Source of the DNA: Haloferula sp. BvORR071 | Lineage (GTDB): Bacteria; Verrucomicrobiota; Verrucomicrobiia; Verrucomicrobiales; Akkermansiaceae | DNA: 64,000 bases | Assembly (NCBI RefSeq): GCF_000739615.1 | Contig: NZ_BATP01000039.1 | Span: 186,001-250,000 of the forward strand | Direction of reading: 5' to 3' | Shown: positions 25,361 to 33,359 of the stretch, in pieces | Layout of the letters: every line of letters starts with the position of its first letter | How positions within the stretch are numbered: position 1 is the stretch's first letter | Position numbers and translations under genes: made by a program | The notes under the pieces: model-generated | What the model saw: the letters and a program-made list of their open reading frames with translations, nothing else | What the model was told of the DNA's origin: nothing | Database searches by the model: none

Positions 25361-25957
25361 ATGAGCACCCCAGTACTCCAGAAGCACTACAAGGAGAAGG
25401 TCGTGCCGGCTCTCACGCAGAAGCTCGGCTACGGCAATCCACACCAGGTCCCGCGTCTCGAAAAGATCGTCGTGACCTCCTGCATGGGCAAGGCCCCGGA
25501 CCGCAAGGTCGCCGTGGACGATGCCGTTGCTGAAATCGGCAAGATCACCGGCCAGAAGCCGTCGATCACCTTCTCGAAGAAGGCCGTGGCAAACTTCAAG
25601 CTCCGCGAAGGTGAGCCGCTCGGCGCCCGCGTGACGCTCCGCGGCCCGCGCATGTGGGAATTCCTGCATCGCTTCATCAATGTGACCGCGCCGAACATCC
25701 GCGACTTCCGCGGGATTTCGCCGAAGAACTTCGACGGCAAGGGCAACTACGCCGTGGGTTTCCCGGACCAGTCCATCTTCCCCGAGATCGAGCTCGACCA
25801 GATCAAGCGTACCATCGGTTTCGACCTCATCTTCGTCACCTCGGCCAAGACCGATGACGAAGGCCGTGCCCTGCTCACCGAGCTGGGATTGCCCTTCCGC
25901 GACATCAAGAAGGCCGAAGAAGCCGCTCCCGCCGCAGCCGCAACCACGGAAGCCTGA
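25361..25957 (+). CDS. rplE: 50S ribosomal protein L5
   Basis: L5 binds 5S rRNA in the central protuberance. The 198-residue protein has the normal core: LQKHYKEKVVPALTQKLGYG, NPHQVPRLEKIVVTSCMGKA, ITGQKPSITFSKKAVANFKL, RDFRGISPKNFDGKGNYAVG and TSAKTDDEGRALLTELGLPF. It ends with an extra Ala/Glu tail (about residues 186-198). The next gene is rpsH after 30 bases; the usual rpsN (S14) is not between them. Confidence 0.97.
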   Translation: MSTPVLQKHYKEKVVPALTQKLGYGNPHQVPRLEKIVVTSCMGKAPDRKVAVDDAVAEIGKITGQKPSITFSKKAVANFKLREGEPLGARVTLRGPRMWEFLHRFINVTAPNIRDFRGISPKNFDGKGNYAVGFPDQSIFPEIELDQIKRTIGFDLIFVTSAKTDDEGRALLTELGLPFRDIKKAEEAAPAAAATTEA

Positions 25958-25987
25958 AACCGCTGACACCCCTAAAGAACCACCATC

Positions 25988-26389
25988 ATGGCCGTTCTCA
26001 CTGATCCAATTTCCGACTTCCTTACCCGCTTCAAGAACTGCGCCCGCGCGGGCAACGAGCAGTTCCTGGCTCCTTATTCCCGTATCAAGGCGGACATCGC
26101 CAAGATCCTCCAGGAAGAAGGCTACATCTGGGGCTACGAAGTCGTGACTCCTGAAGGCGGGCACCCGCAGCTCAAGGTCAAGGCCCGCTACGTCGATGGC
26201 CGCCCTGTGCTCACCGACCTGAAGCGCATCTCCAAGCCGGGCCGCCGCGTTTACGCCGGCGCCAACGACATGCCCCGCGTGCTCAACGGCCTCGGCATCG
26301 CCATCGTCTCGACCTCCAAGGGCGTGATGACCGGTGCCACCGCCAAGCGCAGCTCGCTCGGTGGCGAAATCATCGGCCACGTCTGGTAA
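25988..26389 (+). CDS. rpsH: 30S ribosomal protein S8
   Basis: S8 binds the central domain of 16S rRNA and in E. coli represses the spc operon. The 133 residues include DPISDFLTRFKNCARAGNEQ, the PYSRIKADIAKILQEEGYIW helix, SKPGRRVYAGANDMPRVLNG, and GIAIVSTSKGVMTGATAKRS with the ending GGEIIGHVW. The chain is normal in length. It follows rplE directly because rpsN is absent. Confidence 0.97.
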   Translation: MAVLTDPISDFLTRFKNCARAGNEQFLAPYSRIKADIAKILQEEGYIWGYEVVTPEGGHPQLKVKARYVDGRPVLTDLKRISKPGRRVYAGANDMPRVLNGLGIAIVSTSKGVMTGATAKRSSLGGEIIGHVW

Positions 26390-26421
26390 GCAACCCCAAC
26401 CCGAGAAAGGAACAATACACC

Positions 26422-26961
26422 ATGTCACGAGTTGGTCTCAAACCGATTTCCCTGCCCTCCAAGGTCAGCGTGAAGGTCGATGGCGGCAAGGTCGTCGTCG
26501 AAGGCCCGAAGGGTAAGCTCGATCTCGCGCTTCCCACCGGCATCAGCATCCAGGCGGAAGAAAGCAAAGTCGTCGTTGGCCGCGCCAGCGAGGCCCGCAC
26601 CCAGCGTGCGCTGCACGGCACCGTCCGCAGCCTGGTCAATAACATGATCACCGGAGTCTCCCAAGGCTTCGTCAAGGACCTCGAAATCCAGGGCGTCGGT
26701 CTCCGTGCCGCCGTCAAGGGTGCGGATCTCGACCTGTCCTTGGGCAAGTCCCACCCGATCCTTCACCCGATCCCGGCCGGCATCACCGTCACCGTGAACG
26801 AAAACACCAAGATCAAGGTGGAAGGTATCGACAAGCAGCTCGTCGGCCAGTTCGCTGCCGACGTCCGCGGCTACTACCCGCCGGAGCCTTACAAGGGCAA
26901 GGGCGTCCGTTATGTCGGCGAGCACGTTCGCCGCAAAGAAGGCAAGAGCGTCGGCAAGTAA
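26422..26961 (+). CDS. rplF: 50S ribosomal protein L6
   Basis: L6 lies near the factor-binding site. The 179 residues show [20 protein letters not shown], the VVEGPKGKL loop, [20 protein letters not shown], and the C-terminal [40 protein letters not shown]. It is one of the few genes here with a Shine-Dalgarno-like stretch (gaaagga, about eight bases before the ATG). Confidence 0.98.
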   Translation: MSRVGLKPISLPSKVSVKVDGGKVVVEGPKGKLDLALPTGISIQAEESKVVVGRASEARTQRALHGTVRSLVNNMITGVSQGFVKDLEIQGVGLRAAVKGADLDLSLGKSHPILHPIPAGITVTVNENTKIKVEGIDKQLVGQFAADVRGYYPPEPYKGKGVRYVGEHVRRKEGKSVGK

Positions 26962-26981
26962 TCCGCAACCCTTTCCCGAAC

Positions 26982-27338
26982 ATGAGCAAGATCAATCGCA
27001 AGGAAGGACGCCGCCGCATTCACGCGCGCATCCGCAAGAAGGTCGCCGGAACGTCCGAGCGTCCGCGCCTGGCCGTGCACTACTCCAATCAGCACGTTTA
27101 CGCCCAGATCATCGACGACGCCGCCGGCCGTACCGTCGCTTCCGCCTCGACCCTCGACAAGAGCATCGAGAAGGCCGCTTCGAACATCGAATCCGCCGCC
27201 AAGGTGGGAGCGCTCGTTGCCGAGCGTGCCAAGGCAGCCAATGTCAGCGCCGTCGTCTTCGACCGCGGCGGTCACCTCTACCACGGCAAGATCAAGGCGC
27301 TGGCCGACGCCGCCCGCGAAGCCGGTCTCCAATTCTAA
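26982..27338 (+). CDS. rplR: 50S ribosomal protein L18
   Basis: L18 brings 5S rRNA to the large subunit together with L5. The 118 residues match: [60 protein letters not shown] and [20 protein letters not shown]. It starts 21 bases after rplF, without a Shine-Dalgarno sequence. Confidence 0.98.
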   Translation: MSKINRKEGRRRIHARIRKKVAGTSERPRLAVHYSNQHVYAQIIDDAAGRTVASASTLDKSIEKAASNIESAAKVGALVAERAKAANVSAVVFDRGGHLYHGKIKALADAAREAGLQF

Positions 27339-27359
27339 TCGCTCTCCAGCGCAATCGAC

Positions 27360-28055
27360 ATGGTATCCCCAGATTCGAATACTCCCGCTCCGCAGCAGCC
27401 GCAGGGCCCGCAGCAGAACCAAGGTGGCGGCGGCTATAACCAAGGCGGCGGCGGTGGCTACGGCCAGCGCGGCGGCTACGGTGGCCAAAACCGCGGCCCC
27501 GGTGGTGGCTTCGGTGGCCAGAACCGCGGTCCCCGCGGTCCGCGCCGCGATGACCGCCAGCAGCAGGATCCCGACGGTCCTCAGCTCACCGAGAAGGTGG
27601 TCTTCATCAATCGCTGCGCCAAGGTCGTCAAGGGCGGCCGTCGCTTCAGCTTCTCCGCGCTTGTTGTGGCCGGTGAAAAGGAAGCCAACAAGGTCGGCCT
27701 CGGCTTCGGCAAGGCCAACGAAGTGGCTGACGCCATCAAGAAGGGCGGCGAGTCCGCCAAGAAGTCGCTCAAGAAGATGAACATCGTGGATGGAACCATT
27801 CCCCACGAAATCTACGCTGAGTTCGGCGGGGGCAAGGTGCTCCTCAAGCCGGCATCGCCGGGAACGGGCATTATCGCCGGTGGTGGCGTCCGTGCCGTCT
27901 GTGAAGCTGTGGGCATCCGCGACATCCTCGCGAAGTCCATGGGTTCCTCCAATCACTCCAACGTGGTCAAGGCCACTCTCAAGGCTCTTTCCCTGCTTCG
28001 CACCCGCGACCAGATCCTCGGATCCCGCGGCAAGAAGAAGGAAAAGGCGATCTGA
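27360..28055 (+). CDS. rpsE: 30S ribosomal protein S5 with RGG-like N-terminal extension
   Basis: S5 takes part in decoding and, with S3 and S4, forms the mRNA entry channel. The conserved core starts near residue 74 ([20 protein letters not shown], then [40 protein letters not shown]-type helix, and [20 protein letters not shown]). Before it is a ~73-residue low-complexity stretch made of Gln, Gly, Asn, Tyr, Arg and Pro, with repeated GG-Y/F-G and NRGP units. Normal S5 is ~165 residues; this one has 231. ATG 27360 is the only upstream start and the Gly-rich stretch is open throughout, so the extension appears real. Confidence 0.95.
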   Translation: MVSPDSNTPAPQQPQGPQQNQGGGGYNQGGGGGYGQRGGYGGQNRGPGGGFGGQNRGPRGPRRDDRQQQDPDGPQLTEKVVFINRCAKVVKGGRRFSFSALVVAGEKEANKVGLGFGKANEVADAIKKGGESAKKSLKKMNIVDGTIPHEIYAEFGGGKVLLKPASPGTGIIAGGGVRAVCEAVGIRDILAKSMGSSNHSNVVKATLKALSLLRTRDQILGSRGKKKEKAI

Positions 28056-28067
28056 GGCCCGCTTACT

Positions 28068-28099
28068 GAACATCGAACGTCCAACATCGAACGTCGAAT
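28068..28099. repeat. Word-like repeat filling the rpsE-rplO spacer
   Basis: The spacer consists of 'gaacatcgaacgt', 'ccaacatcgaacgt' and 'cgaat' running straight into the rplO ATG, so a word of the form ACATCGAACGT is repeated twice with 3 bases between. It occupies the site where rpmD normally stands and where a ribosome-binding site would be expected. Confidence 0.6.
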
Positions 28100-28543
28100 A
28101 TGAAACTTCACACACTCGCGCCGAACAAGGGTGCCAAGCACCGGGTCAAGCGCCTCGGCTGCGGCGAAAGCTCCGGCCACGGCAAGACCTCCTGTAAGGG
28201 CAACAAGGGCCAGAAGGCTCGCTCCGGCAGCGGCACCCGCGTCGGTTTCGAAGGTGGCCAGATGCCCCTTCACCGTCGCTTGCCCAAGCGCGGCTTCAAC
28301 AACATCAACTTCAAGACCAAGGTTGAAGTGGTGAACCTCGCCCAGATCGACAAGGCCTTCAATGATGGCGACACCGTCACCGAAGAGTCCCTGCGCAAGG
28401 CGGGCCTCATCAACCGCGATTGCGAAGTGATCAAGGTGCTCGGCCAGGGCGAAATCAGCAAGAAGCTGACCTTCGCCGTGGGCACCTTCAGCGCCTCCGC
28501 CAAGGAAAAGGTCGAAAAGGCCGGCGGCAGCGTCCAAGCCTGA
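28100..28543 (+). CDS. rplO: 50S ribosomal protein L15
   Basis: L15 is a late assembly protein. The 147 residues include MKLHTLAPNKGAKHRVKRLG, the GCGESSGHGKTSCKGNKGQK loop with Gly/Lys-rich continuation, GFEGGQMPLHRRLPKRGFNN, and AGLINRDCEVIKVLGQGEIS. It has no Shine-Dalgarno sequence; the ATG directly follows the word-like repeat. rpmD (L30), normally just upstream, is absent. Confidence 0.97.
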   Translation: MKLHTLAPNKGAKHRVKRLGCGESSGHGKTSCKGNKGQKARSGSGTRVGFEGGQMPLHRRLPKRGFNNINFKTKVEVVNLAQIDKAFNDGDTVTEESLRKAGLINRDCEVIKVLGQGEISKKLTFAVGTFSASAKEKVEKAGGSVQA

Positions 28544-28644
28544 TGTCTTGTTCCAACGCCAAATGACGGTTCTCCGGTGAGGAAGCGCTTGCACGCTTCC
28601 TCTCCGTGTTTACAAACCCGTCGCTTTTTGCACTCCGTTTTCTC

Positions 28645-30138
28645 ATGATCTCCGCTTTCGCGAACACTTGGAAGGTGCCGGAACTCCGTGACAGGATTCT
28701 GTTCACCCTCGCCATGATCATTATCGTGCGTCTCGGCGTGCACATCACCCTGCCGGGTGTTGATGCCGGGGTTATCGAGAAGTGGATGGACCACGCCTCC
28801 AAGCAGGATGGCGGAAATGCCTTCGGTGCGATGCTTACCATCTTCGCGGGTGGTGGCCTCCAGCACGCGGGTATCTTCGCCCTCGGGATCATGCCGTATA
28901 TCTCGGCATCGATCATGGTGCAGCTCATGACGGCGGTGGTGCCGAAGCTTGCGCGTCTTGCCCGTGAGGACAACGGCCGCCAGAAGATCACCCAGTACAC
29001 CCGCTACATCACCATCGCGATCGCGGTGGTGCAGGGATACTTCGCCGCCCGCGCGCTCGCTAATCCTGAGATGCTCTTCTACATGAAGGGGATCGACGAT
29101 GAAAAGACCTTCGGGACTCTGGTCCCGAGTCCGGACATGATCTGGTATGCGACTACGGTCATCACCGTGGTGGCTGGCACCCTGCTCCTGATGTGGATCG
29201 GTGACCAGATGACGGAACGCGGCATCGGTAACGGCACCTCCATCATCATCAGCGTGAACATCATCTCGGCCCTGCCGGGTGCGCTGGTGCAGACTTGGAA
29301 GTTCTTCGTGACCGGCGACAATGCGGACACCTTCAAATCGATCATGCTGGTGATCATGATCGCCATGCTGATTCTGGTGATCGCTGGCACTATCGCCATT
29401 ACCCAGGCCCAGCGCCGGATTGCGGTGCAGTATGCGAAACGTGTCGTCGGCCGGAAGCAATTCGGCGGCCAGACCCAGTATCTGCCGCTCAAGGTCAACT
29501 ACGCGGGCGTGATGCCGATCATCTTCGCCACGGCGATCCTGTCGCTGCCGACCATGATGATCACCTGGTTCGCCAAGGGCGCTCCGTGGGCGGTCAAGCT
29601 GCAGACCCAGCTCAACCCCGGCGGCACCTGGTATTACGTCCTCGGTGCGATCTTCATCTTCTTCTTCTCCTACTTCTGGGTGGCCACCATGTTCCAGCCG
29701 TCCCAGATCTCGGAAGACCTGAAGCGCAACGGCGGCTACATCCCGGGCGTCCGTCCTGGCAAGCCGACCGCTGACTTCCTCGACTTCACGATGACCCGCC
29801 TGACCTTTGCGGGTGCCATCTTCCTGACCCTGATCTTCATCCTGCCGGCCACCGTGAGCCACTTGGTCAAATTGCCACCGGGCTCGATGATCATTCAGTT
29901 CTTCGGCGGCACCAGCTTGCTGATCCTTGTGGGTGTGGTCCTCGATGTAATGCGCCAGGTGGAGACCCACCTGCTCCAGCGCCACTACGATGGCTTCCTG
30001 CGCAAGGGTAAGATCAAGGGTCGCTACGACCGCCTCGCCCAGACCGGGAATGCCGCCTCCAGCACCGCACTGGTGTATCTCTGGGCGGTGATCGGCCTGA
30101 TCGTGGTGGTGGCTGCGGCGGCTTGGGTCGCCAAGTAA
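28645..30138 (+). CDS. secY: Protein translocase subunit SecY
   Basis: The channel subunit of the SecYEG translocon in the inner membrane. The 497-residue protein has ten hydrophobic segments, the N-terminal AFANTWKVPELRDRILFTLA, GIMPYISASIMVQLMTAVVP in segment 2, the conserved RIAVQYAKRVVGRKQFGG loop, and PSQISEDLKRNGGYIPGVRP before the final segments. ATG 28645 was chosen from family similarity; an upstream GTG at 28606 adds 13 unrelated residues. At 497 residues it is longer than the E. coli protein (443), mainly through longer periplasmic loops. Confidence 0.97.
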   Translation: MISAFANTWKVPELRDRILFTLAMIIIVRLGVHITLPGVDAGVIEKWMDHASKQDGGNAFGAMLTIFAGGGLQHAGIFALGIMPYISASIMVQLMTAVVPKLARLAREDNGRQKITQYTRYITIAIAVVQGYFAARALANPEMLFYMKGIDDEKTFGTLVPSPDMIWYATTVITVVAGTLLLMWIGDQMTERGIGNGTSIIISVNIISALPGALVQTWKFFVTGDNADTFKSIMLVIMIAMLILVIAGTIAITQAQRRIAVQYAKRVVGRKQFGGQTQYLPLKVNYAGVMPIIFATAILSLPTMMITWFAKGAPWAVKLQTQLNPGGTWYYVLGAIFIFFFSYFWVATMFQPSQISEDLKRNGGYIPGVRPGKPTADFLDFTMTRLTFAGAIFLTLIFILPATVSHLVKLPPGSMIIQFFGGTSLLILVGVVLDVMRQVETHLLQRHYDGFLRKGKIKGRYDRLAQTGNAASSTALVYLWAVIGLIVVVAAAAWVAK

Positions 30139-30168
30139 CCGCCTCCGGATCGCCCGGCCTTCGCTATT

Positions 30169-30831
30169 ATGTCGCCGCGTCTTGTGCTTCTCGGACCGCC
30201 CGCATCGGGCAAGGGAACACAGGGGCGGCGATTGGCGGAAGAGCTGGGCCTTTCCTACATCGGCACTGGTGCCCTCCTGCGTTCTGCAGTTGAAGAGGGC
30301 ACCGAGCTCGGCAAGCAGGCCGAGCCAATCCTCGCCCGCGGCGAATACCTGCCGGATTCGCTGATGTGGCCGATCATGGCCGATTGGCTGGAGCACCAGC
30401 AGGGCGGCTGGGTCCTCGACGGTTTCCCGCGCAGCGTCGCCCAAGCGGACTTCCTGGATGCTTGGCTGGCTGCCCGCGAGCTGCGGCTCGACGCCGCGAT
30501 TGCCTTGGAAGTGCCTCCGGATGAGCTGCTGATCCGTGTCAGCAATCGCCTCGAATGTCCGGAGTGCCGCTGGTCCGGGCGCCCCGAGGATTTGAACGGC
30601 GCTGGCCGTTGCCCGGATTGTGGCGGCGTGGCCGTGCCGCGCGCTGACGATACCCCATCCAATTTCCGCTCGCGTCTGGCTGAGTATCAGGAGAACACCT
30701 TGCCGGTGGTTCTCCGTTACGAGCAGGCCGGGCTCCTCCACCGCTTCGACGCCACCCCGGACCCCGGGGTTGTCGCCAAGCGCTTGCTGGATTTAGTCAA
30801 ATCCCTGATTTCCCATGGCCAGGCGGCATAA
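30169..30831 (+). CDS. adk: Adenylate kinase
   Basis: Interconverts 2 ADP and ATP + AMP. The 220-residue protein shows the P-loop LLGPPASGKGTQ, the AMP-binding GTGALLR segment, the conserved WVLDGFPRSVAQAD, and a zinc-binding LID with CPEC and CPDC pairs (about residues 127-130 and 147-150). The usual Tyr-x-Asp LID loop is modified. The C-terminus is typical. It starts 30 bases after secY and its end overlaps map by 17 bases, which implies coupled translation. Confidence 0.95.
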   Translation: MSPRLVLLGPPASGKGTQGRRLAEELGLSYIGTGALLRSAVEEGTELGKQAEPILARGEYLPDSLMWPIMADWLEHQQGGWVLDGFPRSVAQADFLDAWLAARELRLDAAIALEVPPDELLIRVSNRLECPECRWSGRPEDLNGAGRCPDCGGVAVPRADDTPSNFRSRLAEYQENTLPVVLRYEQAGLLHRFDATPDPGVVAKRLLDLVKSLISHGQAA

Positions 30832-31597
30832 GATCAAGATCAAGACTCCCCACGAGATCACGCGCATGCGTGCGGCGGGGGAGACGGCCAGCAAGATCCT
30901 GATGGATCTGGTCAAGGCGGTTGAGCCCGGCAAGACCACGCTGGAGATCGACCAGCTCGCAAAGGAGCTGATGAAGGAGAGCGACTGCAAAAGCGCCTTC
31001 CTCGGCTATCGCGGCTTCAAGGGCCAGATCTGCATTTCCGTAAACGAGGAAATCGTCCACGGCATCGGCGGTCCGCGCAAGATTCAGCCCGGAGACGTGG
31101 TGAAGCTGGACGTCGGCATCGTTAAGGCCGGCTGGATTGGTGACAACGCGATCACTGTCGCGGTGGGTGCCATCCCGGATGAAACCCGGCGGCTTTTGAT
31201 CGCCACGGAAGAATCGCTTTTTGCCGCGATCGACCACGCCCGCTCCGGCGAGCGCTTGGCGGATCTTTGCGGCGCGGTGGAGGAGTATGTGAAGCCGCTC
31301 GGCTTTACCGTGGTGCGTGAATTCGTCGGCCACGGCGTCGGCCGCGATCTCCACGAGGAGCCGCAGGTGCCGAACTACCGTCCCCAGGGCAAGAGCCCGA
31401 TCCTGCAGCCCGGAATGATCCTCGCGATCGAACCGATGGTGAATGCCGGCACCGCCTCGATCCGGATCTTGGACGACGGCTGGACCGTCGTCACTACCGA
31501 TGGCAAGCCCTCCTCGCACTTCGAGCACACCGTGCTGGTGACCGATGGCGAGCCCGAGCTGCTGACTTGGCGGCCGCGGGGTGTGCCGGGCTTGTGA
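30815..31597 (+). CDS. map: Methionine aminopeptidase, type I
   Basis: Removes the initiator methionine from new proteins. The 260-residue enzyme shows the five metal ligands in their usual contexts: KLDVGIVKAGWIGDNAIT (two Asp), EFVGHGVGRDLHEEPQVPNY (His), MILAIEPMVNAG (Glu) and the SSHFEHTVLV Glu. The substrate His is in GYRGFKGQICISVNEEIVHG. Last gene of the superoperon; infA, rpmJ and rpsM do not follow, so the alpha part is elsewhere. It is convergent with the next gene, 14 bases away. Confidence 0.97.
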   Translation: MARRHKIKIKTPHEITRMRAAGETASKILMDLVKAVEPGKTTLEIDQLAKELMKESDCKSAFLGYRGFKGQICISVNEEIVHGIGGPRKIQPGDVVKLDVGIVKAGWIGDNAITVAVGAIPDETRRLLIATEESLFAAIDHARSGERLADLCGAVEEYVKPLGFTVVREFVGHGVGRDLHEEPQVPNYRPQGKSPILQPGMILAIEPMVNAGTASIRILDDGWTVVTTDGKPSSHFEHTVLVTDGEPELLTWRPRGVPGL

Positions 31598-31611
31598 GGC
31601 GTCGGAGGCTG

Positions 31612-32013
31612 CTATGGGTCCAGCTTTGCTGAGAGACATCCGCTAAATCGGACCCATTCATTGATCTGGATGTCAGAGTAGTATTCCAAGCTGACTTCGA
31701 TCTCTCCAAATTTCGCGATCTCTACTGCAATCTCATCTTGGGAAAGCACCTTAGAAACCCGACCCACTGCTTCGACCGATATGCCTTTGTGCTGGCAGAT
31801 GTCAGCTAACTGATCAGGCGGATGCTCTAGTCTCTCAAGCGAGACCACCGAATCTACCGCAAGTTCTACAGTCGATTCGCATCCGACGCGAAATCGGGAA
31901 TCCTGCGGAGAGAAACCCGCTGAGAATCGCCACCGTTTCCCTTCGACTGCGATTTCAACGAGAAGGTAGCAGCTGTCGACCTCAACCTCGGTCACGATGC
32001 CTTCGAGTATCAT
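31612..32013 (-). CDS. Hypothetical beta-rich protein
   Basis: Not recognised; 133 residues from ATG 32013. The sequence alternates short hydrophobic strands with acidic loops (ILEGIVTEVEVDSCYLLVEI, KRWRFSAGFSPQDSRFRVGC, VSVEAVGRVSKVLSQDEIAV-like), so a small beta barrel is likely. It has no signal peptide. Codon choice and base composition are more AT-rich than the neighbours. The open frame runs on to 32178, but its extra 55 residues are basic and unlike the rest, so the inner ATG was taken. Confidence 0.6.
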   Translation of the reverse strand: MILEGIVTEVEVDSCYLLVEIAVEGKRWRFSAGFSPQDSRFRVGCESTVELAVDSVVSLERLEHPPDQLADICQHKGISVEAVGRVSKVLSQDEIAVEIAKFGEIEVSLEYYSDIQINEWVRFSGCLSAKLDP

Positions 32014-32197
32014 GGGGCTTGGATTGGGGGGTGTCGGGCTGTGAGCCGCGAACTTGGACTGCGAAGGCTTGCCAACGCCTTTCTCCGCGATGGCTTGCCG
32101 AGCGGGTGACGATTTCTCGTTACCTTGGCTTATCTCGCTGTCGGCAAGCCTCCAGCGGAAGGCTGCGGCAAGCCGCAAGCAGTCCAGGTTTTGAGCC

Positions 32198-33202
32198 TTA
32201 CTCCTTCGTCACCGGCTTCATCGAGACTGCCTTGCGGTAGCGCTCGACGGCCTCGCCGATGGCGCTGACCACGGCGGTGCGGTAGGCCTCAGTGTGGATC
32301 AGACGGGCTTCGTAGGGATGCGTCATGAAGCCGCACTCGACGAGAATCGAGGGATGCTGGACGCCGGTGAGCACGCTGAAACGGGCGCGCTTGATACCAC
32401 GGTCGAAAGTGTTGGTGCCGAGGCGGCGGGACATGCAGCCATGCACGGCAGTGGCCAGCGCCACATTGGCGGAGTCGTGGCTGTTGCCGGCGCGCTCCTG
32501 ATAGTCGCTTTGATTCAGGCCGCGGCCGTAGTGGGCCACGCCGATCGGGGAGAGCGTAAAGGTCTCGATCCCGCGGGCAGCGCTGCCGCCGGAATTGTGG
32601 TGGATCGAGATGAAGATCGCGTTGTCCTTCACATTGTTCGCCACGTCCACGCGCTCCTGCAGGGTGAGGTAGCGGTTGCTGTCGCGAGTCATGACCACCT
32701 TGTAGCCGCGGCTTTCGAGCAGCTTCTGCACCCGCTCGGCGACTTGCAGGTTGTAGGTGGCCTCGGTGCTCAGGGCATTGGTGGCTCCCGGGTCCTTGCC
32801 GCCGTGGCCAGCATCCAGGATCACCGTGCGGAAGTTCCCGGCATTGTCGATGTAGCTCGGGCGCAGCACCGGATCGATGAGCTTCGAGAGATCGATGCGC
32901 GATACCCATGCCTTGCCGCCGATCTCTTCCACCTTGTAGCTGAAGACGAATTTCACGCCGTTCATCAGGCACTCCTGGGCACCCACGTGCAGGCGCATCT
33001 TCACCTTCTTGTTCTCCAGGATCACGTCGTTGCCGGACCTGGCGACGGTGTCGAAGCCGTAGAAGCTCTTCATGCCATCCACGGCCACATAGTCGCGGCC
33101 CTCGATGGTCTTGGTATCCCACTGTGCTGCCGCCGGGGCGATCACCCCGAACCAGATCAGAACGGCAACGATGAGCTGCAATTTGGCGACGCGAAGCAAC
33201 AT
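32198..33202 (-). CDS. N-acetylmuramoyl-L-alanine amidase (Amidase_3, AmiC-like)
   Basis: A zinc amidase that cuts the stem peptide from muramic acid in peptidoglycan. In the 334-residue protein, a signal peptide (AKLQLIVAVLIWFGVIAPAAA) precedes an N-terminal domain of about 95 residues and the Amidase_3 domain. Zinc ligands are in VILDAGHGGKDPGA (His133), TEATYNLQVAERVQ (Glu147) and FISIHHNSGG (His201/202), and the late catalytic Glu in SILVECGFMTH. A role in cell separation or envelope remodelling is likely. ATG 33202 was chosen because the signal peptide starts there. Confidence 0.92.
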   Translation of the reverse strand: MLLRVAKLQLIVAVLIWFGVIAPAAAQWDTKTIEGRDYVAVDGMKSFYGFDTVARSGNDVILENKKVKMRLHVGAQECLMNGVKFVFSYKVEEIGGKAWVSRIDLSKLIDPVLRPSYIDNAGNFRTVILDAGHGGKDPGATNALSTEATYNLQVAERVQKLLESRGYKVVMTRDSNRYLTLQERVDVANNVKDNAIFISIHHNSGGSAARGIETFTLSPIGVAHYGRGLNQSDYQERAGNSHDSANVALATAVHGCMSRRLGTNTFDRGIKRARFSVLTGVQHPSILVECGFMTHPYEARLIHTEAYRTAVVSAIGEAVERYRKAVSMKPVTKE

Positions 33203-33359
33203 GGGCGGGTGGGTCCCGGGTAAGATTGGTCGATCAATCCCGGGTGGATTGGGCATATTCCCTACCGGGTTCACGCCTGAATGACAAATCCGATTTCCGC
33301 GAAATGGGGTCCAGTTAGATGGCTGGCGCCCGTGCATTTGGCCCGATTGAGGCTCCGGG

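Noticed and set aside
25958-25987. Hidden rpsN between rplE and rpsH
   Set aside because: The spacer is only 30 bases, so no S14 gene can be there.
28270-30741. An 823-codon open frame on the minus strand
   Set aside because: It is antisense to rplO, secY and adk, which are unambiguous. The translation has the His/Arg/Glu bias of an antisense shadow.
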